Shown here: piece after piece, positions 37,066-48,616 of the stretch | Position numbering within the stretch: the stretch's first letter is position 1 | Layout of the letters: each line of letters starts with the position of its first letter | Assembly: GCA_038501625.1 (NCBI GenBank) | Contig: JAZAYU010000019.1 | Location: 828,501 to 892,500, forward strand | Direction: 5' to 3' | Source of the DNA: Corbicula japonica | Lineage: Eukaryota; Mollusca; Bivalvia; Venerida; Cyrenidae | DNA length: 64,000 nucleotides | The notes under the pieces: generated by a model | The model's input: only the letters and a program-made list of their open reading frames with translations | What the model was told of the DNA's origin: nothing | Database searches by the model: none | Translations under genes and position numbers: made by a program

Positions 37066-37304
37066 ACCTGTTGGGCAAGTGTGAGGTTGGTGCACCCTAG
37101 AACTTAATTGGCGCATTATTTTGCCACTGACCGTTCAAAGGCGGTAACCTCTAAGGTTCTATTTTTCGTTAAGTGTGTGGTGTATTATTTGAAATTGATA
37201 TTTTTATAAAACCATGTTCTCTTTTCCTGTCTTGGTTCTGGCTTCATGGGGAGGCTGTGAATTCTGAGTGTGGCGATTCCTGATACATGTATGCATATTT
37301 CACT
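37066..37304 (+). repeat. R1 copy, 5'-truncated (unit A)
   Basis: ACCTGTTGGGCAAGTGTGAG, GGTGCACCCTAGAACTTA, CACTGACCGTTCAAAGGCGG, then to ATGCATATTTCACT. The partner at 58777-59012 in unit B shows it was present before the duplication. Confidence 0.82.
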
Positions 37305-37600
37305 CGTTCGCACACTAACAATTACTATCTTTATAAAATATAGTTCCTGTATCATCGTTGTTGTGCTTGTAAATGGTGGGTATCATTCTAAATTTTAGGC
37401 ATTCTATGTCAAGTTACTTCCGTATAAAAAGCTGTCTTCTCTTAATAAAGATTTCATAGTATCAACATGATATTCTACAGCTCTCTACATGTTTGGTGTT
37501 TAACAAATATACAATTTAGTGTTATGCTTACCTCTTTGTTTGCACGAAGATGGCAGGGTTTTCACATGTCAGGAAGGTTGAGGAGATCTTGTAAAATATT

Positions 37601-37898
37601 CCTGTCATCGTTTTCTAGCTGATTTGACTCCAGGAGTTTTGATCTCGGCAAGTCATTGAGTACCTACCTTTTTGCTGAAAAATGCTTTTTGCTTCATATG
37701 TTTTAAATGTTTGTTTGTTTGCGCAAGCACATTCCTTTGCCACCGACCGTTCATGGCTATTCGATTGTAAATTGTTTGTGATGCCTTTATATATAAAGTT
37801 TATCAATTTATTTTTACAAACCCACGCTTTTTTCCTTTGTGTGGGGATGCTGTGTTTCATGGGTGTGGCTATTCCTGATATGCATATTTCACATTTTT
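37601..37898 (+). repeat. R1 copy with internal deletion (unit A)
   Basis: It begins with the R1 5' end (CCTGTCATCGTTTTCTAGCT) and ends CCTGATATGCATATTTCAC, lacking most of the middle. The partner in unit B is at 59307-59577. Confidence 0.82.
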
Positions 37899-38190
37899 TA
37901 TGAAGCATAATTTACTTTATTTCGATATTTTTTAAATATTTATAACTTTATTCGTAGAACCCGCAAATAATACACCAACGACCTTACTTTTCTGTTATTA
38001 CTGTAGCTAAATGTGATACTACAACATGTCTAGACAAGTAGATCTATTCATTTAGAAAATTATCTCCTAATAAAGAAGTCCCAGGGAGACCTATTTTCGT
38101 GATATATAATTATTAAATCAGGTTAATTCTCGCCCTTGGGACTGGCATAAATATGGTTTATGATATTCTTTTATATCTTGATTAATACTT

Positions 38191-38374
38191 GTTTTGCCGT
38201 TGACCGTTCCAAGGCGGTAACCCGATCGGGTTTTCGTTTTTGGTAATTGTTTGTGACGTTTATTTTGCAAATGATCATTGTATAACCATGTTTCTTCTTT
38301 TCTCTACTAGTTGGTTGTGTGTGGAGGCTCTATCTTCTGAATTTGGCCATTCCTGATATGCATATTTCACTTTT
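38191..38374 (+). repeat. R1 copy, strongly 5'-truncated, unit A only
   Basis: It starts GTTTTGCCGTTGACCGTTCC and ends CCTGATATGCATATTTCACT. Unit B at about 59870 reads TTAATACTAATATG with no insertion, so this copy arrived after the duplication. Confidence 0.82.
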
Positions 38375-38910
38375 CTATGTACAAAACATATTTTATACAT
38401 TAATTTTGAACCTGTAAGTAATTAAACCGGCGTACATATCATGGTTAAAACATTTTGTCCAATATAACCTCCCTACCTTTGTTTCCGGTATATACAAATT
38501 AGAATATCTGTCCAGGAGTGTTAGCAAATCATTTTCGTTTATCTTTGTTAACTGAAAAGAACCAAGTGAAATACTTACATGCATAGACGGATATAATACA
38601 TGTTAAACCTGATTACGAATATTGGGGTGTTGTTTTAAGTCTTGTGTTTAAATAGGCTATAATTGCTGAGGGAAATACCATCAAGGCATCATACAAAAAT
38701 ATGGAACCAAATAAATTACCGCGAGAAACAGACACATTTCCACTAGAGTCCAGTAAGAGACAATTGCCAGGCCATAATTTTGGTCCGACAACTAACGAGA
38801 AGATAGGCAGTGATTTACATTTATTTATTGTTAATGTTAAACATTAATGTTTAAGCGTAGCAAAAGGAGCATAATTATATGCTTTAAATTATAATATACG
38901 GTAAAAAAGA

Positions 38911-39069
38911 AATATATGCATATTAGGAATCGCCACACTCACAAAACACAGCCTCACCAAGCAGCGAAAAAGAAGAGAGGAAGAGAGAGAGAGAGAGAGC
39001 ATGCTTTTTATAATTATTTCAATTTAAAAAGGACGCCACAAACAATTTACGAAAAAGAGAACCTTTGGA
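38911..39069 (-). repeat. R1 copy, 5'-truncated (unit A), with (GA)n run
   Basis: ATGCATATTAGGAATCGCCA, CACAGCCTCACCAAGCAGCG, a GA run at about 38974-39000, then ACGCCACAAACAATTTACGA and AGAACCTTTGG. It is close in sequence to the copy at 60819, which lies just beyond unit B. Confidence 0.8.
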
Positions 39070-39935
39070 ACCAAATGAATTACCACAAGAAACAGACACA
39101 TTTTCACTAGAGTGGAAATTTCCTAAAGTTAATTGTTGTTATCGAAGCATTCATTTAAGTTTTCTTTTATAAGGAATTGTTAGTAAAGTTTTATCAAACG
39201 TAAAAGTTGCAGCTGTTAATGTAACATGTTCATTTATTGTTGTTGTTGTACAATAAAGTTAAGGTGTCAATAATGTTATCAACGCAACAAACTGCATAGC
39301 GCGTGTTACAGTACGGACTAATTGCACATGGCAGAAAGCTTTTGATTTTCATCATAAAAAAGTTTAACACACAGACACCACAGCAAAATGCCTCCAAACA
39401 GAATTGATTTTGATATTGCCAGTTTGTTTTGTTTATTAAATCTTAACGCTTTACAACAAATGAGTAACCACATTTATTTCTGATAATTCACTCAAACGCA
39501 AATTTGCTTCTCCAAAATTTAATTAATAAAAACCACGAACGTAAAATGGCGTAAATCAGACCACTATAATCAAAGCCAATTCTAATGATTGTTGGTAAAT
39601 AATTGATTATATTAAAAACAAGCTGAAACATGGGTTAATGACCGCAAAATGTGTAAATGGTGAGTAAAGAAAAACGTAGAACATCTACTTGCAAAACTAA
39701 TAAGAAGATCGATTAAAATTCAGTTTTGGTTATGTCTGATATATTTTATATTTTTTAGGCAATACCTTTAAAATTATACCATTTCAATTATTATAAAAGT
39801 TTGTTAAGAAGTACAGACCAATCGACTTTCAATAAAAGCATATAACGTAAATAACCTGCAATAGCATTGATAGTCGAGGCAAACACCAAAACTGATTTGA
39901 CATATAAATGTAGGATCGATAAATAATTAAATTTT

Positions 39936-39963
39936 GTGGAGGGAGGGTGTTGTGGTAGGGTGG
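39936..39963. other. G-rich tract at the A/B junction
   Basis: TGGAGGGAGGGTGTTGTGG then TAGGGTGG: several G-runs within 28 bases at the boundary between the two units. The other end of unit B carries a similar G tract (60754-60770). G-quadruplex formation is possible but not shown. Confidence 0.5.
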
Positions 39964-39972
39964 CGACTTAAA

Positions 39973-40200
39973 ATGACCTTTATCTAAAATGAAAGAAATA
40001 ACATTGAAATGGAAAATGCATTATAGAAAATGCACATTTGAAAAATAAAACAAAAAATTACTAAATCACAAACTTTTTTCCTATTCTTAGTTTCTCCATT
40101 ATATATACGCGAATTTATGCGTTTTATGATAAATAATGCATTTTCCATTTCAAGGTTATTTCTTTCATTTTAGATAAAGGTGTTTATTAGCGAGGTTTAT
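39973..40200. repeat. Inverted repeat at the start of unit B
   Basis: Left arm CTTTATCTAAAATGAAAGAA, ATAACATTGAAATGGAAAA, TGCATTA; the right arm (about 40130-40187) is its reverse complement. The right arm plus CGCGTATATATA-type sequence, reversed, matches unit A at about 24445-24560, so unit B holds an inverted extra copy of the A start. A second small palindrome (TATATCTTTG ... CAAAGATATA) follows at 40200-40248. Confidence 0.75.
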
Positions 40201-41720
40201 ATATCTTTGTTTTCGATCTGTTCTAATATTTCAAACAAAGATATATAAACAGGAAAAAAGTTTGTGATTTAGTAATTTTTTGTTTTATTTTTCAAATGTA
40301 GACGGATTTTCCGAAGCAATTGTTATCGGTAAGCGTGTGAAAACTAAATGTACATTATCTATATTCAATAAATCATCAAGACTGTCTGAAGTATTATTAG
40401 ATGCTCTGATAATGTCACCTTGAGTTCCAGTGCTTATCTGAACAATCTTTTAATATAGGCACTCCTTTAAATCTGAACTAGATACGTGGCAGATGTGTCT
40501 GCAAAACAAAGAAATACCAGCTGCACTTTTGTTAAAAGTATTATTCAAGAAAACTCCAGACATAAATATATAAACATATTAAACTTTTGTTCTTATTTTT
40601 AAAGTCAAAATTATATCTTGTTCAAACCGAACAAGCTCATAAAGATAAGAGTAGAATAGAATACTTTTATTTTTCCAATCATGGGTCATATTCAATGACA
40701 AATTGAGTCAATATAATATAGCATAAAGTCAAGTATTAACAAAACAATGACATTTTATAAAGTCATGCTATTTTTCATCTGTCCTTTTTTTGTATCTGGA
40801 TGCGCTGTTCTCTGGGTGTATCTTATCTTGATACTGAACTTAAATATTAGGCAGAAACAAGACAGCATGCGCTTAAAATACAATCGATCTTTTAAAAAAA
40901 TAAGACACCATAGACATTTGTCGAAAAGGAAAATCTGCGGGGTCATCCATAAGTCTATGTTTGTGCATTAAAAAAATAGTTCCCCTGTAAGTAATAAAGG
41001 GGATAGTTCGGAGGCTAGCAGGGATGCTCCGACTTCATCAAGCAGCGTATCCTTCCTAACGAACCTTCAAATGTTGATGATTTTTTTTTATAGCAAACGG
41101 ACTTAATTTTCAACTTCTTTTTAACATTTTGTTATATAATTTTCTTGTTCTAATCTAAAAAGCAAACTTGAAGGATAAATGTACCTGAGTATACTCCGTT
41201 TTTGGATAGTTGTAATTTACACGTGCTACGCATGTAAATCAAGCTTAATTCTTAATTCAACATCATGATTCCTTGAATCTCATTATGAATCAATACCGTT
41301 GTCTAAAGCTTAATTTAACTTTATGATTTCCTTTAATGTCATTATGAAATCCAATTTAAACGTTGTCTAACATGTTAATTTGGCTTGTTTATTGGCCACA
41401 ACCTACAGTGCATGTCAATTATATTATCCTTAATCAAGGACAAACACGCTTGTCAAGGAAACACAACTATGGAGAAATGGTCAACATAAATGGAGAGAGT
41501 CTATCCAACAATTTGGAGGTTTGTGAATGTTACCATTAATGCTGTCATAGAAATATGCAATATAAACAAAAGTAACTTCATTGAAATATTATTTTAACAC
41601 TTCATTATCAATTCTGTGTTATGAAACAAACATAATGTTTTGTGTTTGTGGTATTTCAAATAGTCAATGACGACTACATTTTTACGTTACTAATCGTTAA
41701 ATCTGAAAATGCTGCATTTA

Positions 41721-41898
41721 ATGTCCCATGTTCATATTCATACCATCATTTGGGATCGATCGAAATAGTACTGTTTACTGTGAGTTGCGCTCAACCCGGG
41801 GCTAGTTTGCGTGGCCAGATTAATGTATTTCCATTACTGTCCATGAACAGGCTCAATCAAATCGGTAACTGCAATTGGTAGCTTTTAAAGTTCCAAAA
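41721..41898 (+). repeat. S2 SINE-like copy, partial (unit B)
   Basis: TGTCCCATGTTCATATTCAT, ATTTGGGATCGATCGAAATA, GAGTTGCGCTCAACCCGGGG, TACTGTCCATGAACAGGCTC, tail TTTTAAAGTTCC. The plus-strand open frame at 41642-41881 crosses it and is not a gene. Confidence 0.75.
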
Positions 41899-43505
41899 AT
41901 GGTAGCATGCTAAAAGGTTGACAAATTATGCATATTAGTAAAAGACTCAGTAGAAAAGTGCTTCACACAAGAGTCTTAGCAATGTCCTGTTACTGTCCAA
42001 AATTACAATAATAAATCAACATTTAGCAAATTCAGTGGTATTTATTGATTTTTAATTATGTTTTTTCTTAAATAATGTTTCCGTTATTTCCTACTTTGCG
42101 CATAATGAACAACGTTTCCATTAAAGTTGTGAGATACTTCCTGAAGTAAGCGTTGAATATCAACGACCGTTTTATTATGTAACTATTACACGAACATTCA
42201 CGTTTAACAATGCGTGAGTACGGTCTACATTACTGCTTTTTAGCGTTGCCTCTAAATTAAACTTTGAAAACTTAAGACTATGAGAAATTTATTGGCAATC
42301 AACGGTGTTTCGCACACCGGAAACCAGTCATTTAGTTTAAAAAGTATTTCCCTTAGCAGTCAGGTCTCTCCTTTAACTAGGCAATCTTTCTAGATTCCCA
42401 ATCTCTTGAACTCTTGGCACTGAATTTAACTTTTATGAATTCAAAACAAATGTTGAGCTTTTAAAGGAAATTATTATGAAACACATGAATAGCAAATATT
42501 ACATAGTACTTCAAATTTATTTTGAAATGGAAAAAAATCATTTAGAATGGTTTGTAGTCCATAACAGTATCCAAACAGGCTGCTATATTCAAAATTAGTT
42601 ACAAGTGACATTTTAACGCAATCTGTTCCCCGACCCTCCCACCCCCGAACTCACGAAAAATATTGAGGCGGATTTTAATCCCAACTCTAAGTAAACAAAT
42701 AAAAATTCTGAAGATACACAGCTTAACGATTGACAGGTTAAAAAAAGGGTACTTTTTATCCATATTTTATGATTATAAATTGTAAACAATGGAACATTTT
42801 GAGTAGAATCTCAAATGTCCGAGTATGAACTGAAACATTTACTCTTAAATATTTCAGATTGAGTAGACATGCTAAAAGTTACATGAAATATTGTTTTGAT
42901 AATTTTTGATGGTAAATTGCCAACATTGACTCATTATTTGAATCAGAATGTTGTGTTTCAAATTGAGTTTGATCATAATATGGACGCAATATTTGGGCTT
43001 GGTCTCGAAAATGAATGTTATAGTTAGACCTTTGCCTTAATTGATTGATAATTATATAGTGACCGAAATAGAAAAACACAACATTTAACATTAACAAACA
43101 CCAACAACATGACATGAGAATTAAATTTAAACAACTGTGATACAAAATGGCAGCTGATTCCGGAAAATCTCTTAAATTCTACCTCTTGAACTCTCCAGTA
43201 AACATTTCTCAATCAAATTTTATAGCTTCTTAGAACTGCATGTCGCGCTAAAAGTGAACTTAATGAAGAAAATAATGCAACAGAATGTTCTGTAAGAGAT
43301 ATAAATATTAATTGTACTGAAAACAAATCCGATGCCACAATAAATACACTTAACAACTTTTCTAAGTATACACTATTTTCCTTCCGATATTTTTCATATT
43401 TGTAAGAACGAAATTGTAAATGTTATACCTTTAATAAGATAATTAAATCTTGACTGTACACTTTTTAGTTATCGACTTTTATACTGCACGTGCATTTCGA
43501 AGACT

Positions 43506-43715
43506 GTGACAGTTTTAATTCTAGGAATCTTTAATTCTGATGAATATCAGCGACAAGTCCTTGTTCCGGTCTTCCTTCCGCACCATCAATCAATTGAAAA
43601 TCTGTGTGGTCTGAACTTGAAAGGCGTGTACGAAATGGGCTTGGATTCCCAAAGGATTCATTCAGAACTTTATAACCTCAATGAGATGAAGGTGGTCATA
43701 CGCATTATTAACTGA
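43506..43715 (+). other. Candidate coding exon, unknown family (unit B)
   Basis: The frame has no ATG start here and reads DEYQRQVLVPVFLPHH, SIENLCGLNLKGVYEM, HSELYNLNEMKVVIRIIN, then stop. The last 40 codons are better conserved between the two units than the surrounding DNA and end at the same stop codon. A possible acceptor (TTTTAATTCTAG) lies at the 5' side. The unit A copy is broken. The VPVFLP stretch recalls the late strand of TIR/SEFIR-like folds, but that is a weak impression. It could be a terminal exon of an unseen gene or a chance ORF. Confidence 0.25.
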
Positions 43716-46424
43716 TTTTGTGAATTTGTATTATGAGGGTGCCAGTATTCTAAATGATTGTGGGAAGACAGTTTAATGTCATTTTGAATAATGTTTTACA
43801 AATAAATCAGTTAATATTTAATGCATGTATTATGGAATGTTTTAGAGCAATGGCGCAATTATCAAGCCAGTAATGTCCCAGTACGAAGGGGTATACTTAG
43901 AAAAGTCGTTAAGTGTAAGGAAGCATTATGTTTGTTTTCTATGGCGACAAGACAAATTTACACATTTTTCACATTTTACCAATCTTTACCTGAACATTTT
44001 TAAAAATATTTTTGCTGACAATATTAAGGGGTATAAAATCCTATACAAACAAACAAATGCATTATAACTTTATATTTTGTTTATTTCTAAGAAATTATCT
44101 GGAAAATTGCGTATGTTCATGATTTATGTTCAACAAAGTATTATTTATCTACTCAATTAATTCCTTTTACAGAAATCTTAGAAAAGTCAGATGTATTGAA
44201 ATGATGTATTTGCGCCCTTATTGCAATATAATTTCTAAACCAAATCGGTTTCGAATTTTTCTCTTCTGTATATCAACACTGTTGTTCGCCCGATGGATTT
44301 GCCAAGTATCATAGCAGTCTTTTTGCACTGAGCGCTTATCTATTCACCTACGCTTCCCATGTGTACCTAAAAGATGATAAACGTGTACAAATTAAAAATA
44401 ATAAATAAAAAAAAAAACACTTTCTTTTTATGAAATGCTGCTGTAACATCATATTCATTTTTTTTACAATAGCATTATTTTTAATATAGCAATCTGTTTT
44501 AAAACTACAAATTTTAATGAACTTAACAAATTAAATAATCAGCTGTATCATTCATAATCTAAAGCATAAATGAATTTAACAAATTTAATATTTAGAATAT
44601 TCTTTCATCATATATTTACAAAACAAATGTATGCTAATTGCCAGCTTAGACCTGATAAGTTTTGTTTCCCACCAATTTATAAAAATAAATATTATCTCAA
44701 TCACATGCTAACATGTTATAACACCGAGGCTGACTATGACAGTGAAATATTAACTGTAATGTTTAATATTATCAACATATTATTTGGTTAATTAACACTA
44801 GTTGACGCTAGTTACATAATTAACCAACTTAAAATTAACAAATATATTTAATTAAGTTATTGTTTTGCAATTTCGCTTTGTCATTATAAAGTCATTTCAA
44901 TATCAGGAAAATAGAAAATGTACGAAAAAAGTTATGAAGAACTATAAATATAATGAATCTCCTTTTAACGTATTTTCAAATTCAAAAACATAATTAGGTA
45001 TAAAATTACTTGAAGGACCTTGCCAAGTAATCACGCTTTCAGCACATGCTGCAAAAATATTTTTAAACAAATTTCATGCATATGAATACATCTTAGACAA
45101 TGAAAGATCAGTAATAATTTTAGGTTACCTTGACATCGGGTATTTGTTTATGTTCTTTATCAATATAACAGACTCAACAAATTAACAATACAGTGCTTCT
45201 TAAATAATTGCTGATAAATGGCTTGTATAAGATATGATTATGATTACTCCTGCTCCAGCACGGGTCTTACTGAATGCACAATCATCTGAATAAACAACAC
45301 ATTGTTCTTAAGTCTGTAAATATCGTCACCTAATTGCGTAAACATTATAGCTGCTTCTTATTTATTTATACCCATGAATTTATACCAAACCTCAAAATAG
45401 GACATTTCCGTTGCTCTTCTACAATCATACACATTTGGTTGTTTAGGCTTTTTACATTTGTTCCGAGGGAGAAGGGTATATGAAAAATAATAAACATAAT
45501 GACAGTATGCAGTCTGTAGGTTCGTATCATTTGCTGTTACGTATGTAAACAACATAACGCAACTAGAATGAAATGAACCTACGGGCTGCATACTGTACAA
45601 AAATATAATTTCTATATTCAAGTTGTACTGATGCCTTTTTGCACTAAAATGACGATATATCATTAGTCTGTAACAATGTCGATACAAATAAATAACGCTA
45701 TTTATCAGTGTCTTACAGACAGAAAGAGGGCACGAAGTGGGAAAATAAAACCTTACATGACATCTTCCATGAAATGTTCACGGCTGATTCATGCTTTGTC
45801 CTTGACCTATATTATGTAACTCAATTAAGGATTACATTAGAAATGATTTACAATTAGTTCCGTTAACATTAACAGAGTCAGTTCTTGGACGAATATTTTA
45901 TAAAACGTATTTCTTACATAAACAAATATATTTCATATAAAAAAGTGTAATACGCATATCCAAAATTTGCAATACGCAGAAATTACAGCCTCTCCACGCA
46001 GCCAATGGACAAGTTCGCGTGTACTAGGGTGTGATGATTAAGTATTGATTTCATTTTTAAAAACGAACTTTCAACGAAATTAATCCTGATGAACGGAAGC
46101 TTAATAAAGCAATCATTTTAGAAAAGCCAGCACATTTTGTTGATCTTAATCTCTCCATTGAAAATGGTTTCGTCACTACTTAAACTTATGACAAAAAAGG
46201 TGATTTTGAATGTAACATTCTAAATTTTCCTTTTTAACAACCCGATTCGATTGCTCGATCTTTAATTTTAATCACTGTGGATAATAGGGTCAATGCAAAT
46301 TCTCAAATGTATTAAAACTAAAAAATTCAAAAACCAGCATTGCGGTTTGAGTCACAAGGTCACTAGTGTTTTAATACTTTTATTTGCTATCTAATAAGCC
46401 GTTTATTGACCTTCAAATCACGTT

Positions 46425-46535
46425 ACTGATAACAGCACTGATTAAATTAACGGGGAGATTTTTTACAGCCGTAACAAAGCACAAACAACGCTACTGTGAT
46501 ATTAAAATAGATAAAAAGGGAACTTTGAAAGCCAA
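46425..46535 (-). repeat. S1 leader fragment and SINE tail (unit B)
   Basis: GTTACTGATAACAGCACTGA, ACGGGGAGATTTTTTACAGC, CACAAACAACGCTACTGTGA, then AATAGATAAAAAGGGAACTT. Leader and tail are joined without the tRNA-like middle. Confidence 0.6.
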
Positions 46536-48069
46536 AAATTGAAATTTTTGAAATCAATTATGCAAAAGTCTTCATTTCAAACTCTTAAAACAGTTTTCAT
46601 AAATTACAGCCATTTTCAATAAAAACGGAAGAATAAATGTTCGATAATTGATATCCAAAACGCACATATAATGCTATTAAAAACTGCGAAATGTCATGTT
46701 TTGTTATGTTTCAAAGTGAGGCTTTCTACCGTAAGCCGCTATATTACTTTATCATTATTTTTTAGAACTTTATAAATTGAATTTGGCAAAAGTGATTTAT
46801 TTTTTAAAATGAATAAATAATTTTAATTGATGACCCCAATGGTACAGACTAACTCAACATTCTTTTCGAAAGCATAAACATAATCATGTTGCAATAGGGC
46901 AAGTATTAGGCAAATATTATTTGACAAAACCATCCGATGTCAGTTCAGATATCAAACAGAACGTCATTTGTTTACTACGATAAATAGAGTCAGGAAATAA
47001 CTATCTGTTTTAGGCAGAATTTATATTTTTTTATTAGCTAGAAAAAATGGTAATTGAACACGAAACATGGATACTTAAAAGTAATATTTTCCCTCTGAAA
47101 TCCTCTTGCCAAATGTGATATTGCAAATTGTCTGATATACATATGTATATTCATTCTATAACCATATATCTGGGTCATTAACCGTAGACACAGAAACTCT
47201 AGGAAGACGGATTTTGTTATAGTTCTTACTAATGATCGTTTGACCAATCGGTCATCTTTTGGCTTTTCGGAAGACAATACATTTATTGACAAAAAACAAT
47301 CTTTTACTCTATGTAACCTAGATAAAGAAATTCTAGAAGACGAATTTTGGTCAAGTTCATACCAATGAACATTTAAGCAATGTGTCATCTTTTGACAATA
47401 CAACCATGTTTTACTCTATTTACAAAACATTTTGATAAATTTTAGCCAGCTTCTTTGCGTAAATGAATCTGTGACCTATTTTATTGGAATACCTATAACT
47501 CTCATTAACAATCTGTCATACGACATCTGGCTAAGATAACCGCCGTCGTTATGGTAATGGCCCAAGTGACAAATCGAGATTATCTCACTCTATCATTCTA
47601 ATTGGTTAAGCAAATATGAGAACTCATCATGTCTTGGTAAAACTTGAAGAACACTGTGATTTTCTTATAACGAATGAAGTTATTCATCAATTAAACTTAC
47701 CGAGGGTGGCGATAGCGCAAATGATTGGCTTTTTCGAGTTATTTTACAAGATGTTGTGACCGTGTCAGTTGAGGTTTCCTGCAATGAAATTATATCGTTA
47801 TGCGTTTAGAAATATTGCAATTGTGTTTTGTGTAAGTATTTCGGCCAGCTTCAACGATGTTTTTCAATAACTCAATGGATTCTGAAGTTTATATGATTTG
47901 AGAAGTGTCCATTTTTAAAGCTTGTTCAAAATGTGTAATTGTGTACGCTTATTTCGATGAAGTTATTCTGATTTTAATTCGAGGTAGTTATTCTGATTTT
48001 CCTTTAGCCACGAACGACCTCGCTTAAAAAGTCAAGAATAGTTTTCGAATTTCTAATGGCTTTCGTCTA

Positions 48070-48198
48070 TTTTTTTTTTTTTTTTTTTTTTTGACAGTTT
48101 TGAGATGACCTTTACTCGTTCCTTTGATTTCTGTACTTGTTAGAAGTTTTATGAAATACCATTATAAATTCTCCTAAATTTTTTTTTTTTTTTTTTTG
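48070..48198 (-). other. LINE 3' terminus with two poly(A) tracts
   Basis: The plus strand shows T23 at 48070-48092, then about 87 bases of non-repetitive sequence, then a second T run at about 48180-48197, then the LINE 3' UTR. Two A tracts separated by unique DNA are the signature of 3' transduction by read-through transcription; an internal A tract in the 3' UTR is the alternative. Confidence 0.6.
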
Positions 48199-48616
48199 TT
48201 TCGGGCCCCAGTTACGGGTAACCCCGTTTATTGATAAGTCGATATAATAACATCTTATAATGTGGATTACAGAATGATATGTACAAGACATAAGTTGTAA
48301 CGTTACATACTTGGCAACCAGGTAATTGATGTTATATTAACATAAATACGGTAAATACCCCTAAAAGTCTGGCCTGAAACGAGTTTTATGTAACAAAAAA
48401 GAGAACGTAATTTAACAAGTAAACAAAAATGTATGGGCACCAAATGCGCCTTACGATCTGCAGTATATTTTTGGCCGAAAATTCGTTTGGTTTGGTTTCA
48501 AAGATACTTGTGGTGATTTTGGAATAAAGTTTTATTTAAAATTTGTTAATACGACAGTATTTTTTTCATACATGAAGAGCCTCAGAATTGCGTCGGGGAA
48601 ACAGATATTAATAGTA

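Larger units (their letters stand above)
24425..39955. repeat. Segmental duplication, unit A
   Basis: It is collinear in direct orientation with unit B. Matching anchor points (A/B): 24600/40305, 26110/41357, 26735/42090, 28125/43590, 30330/45517, 32305/46925, 33045/47540, 34511/48058, 35100/55915, 35711/57801, 36545/58085, 37500/59200, 39600/60390. Some blocks, such as 26735-27000, look about 90% identical by eye; others are lower with many indels. No intact gene is recognised inside. Unit-A-specific insertions are listed separately. Confidence 0.9.
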
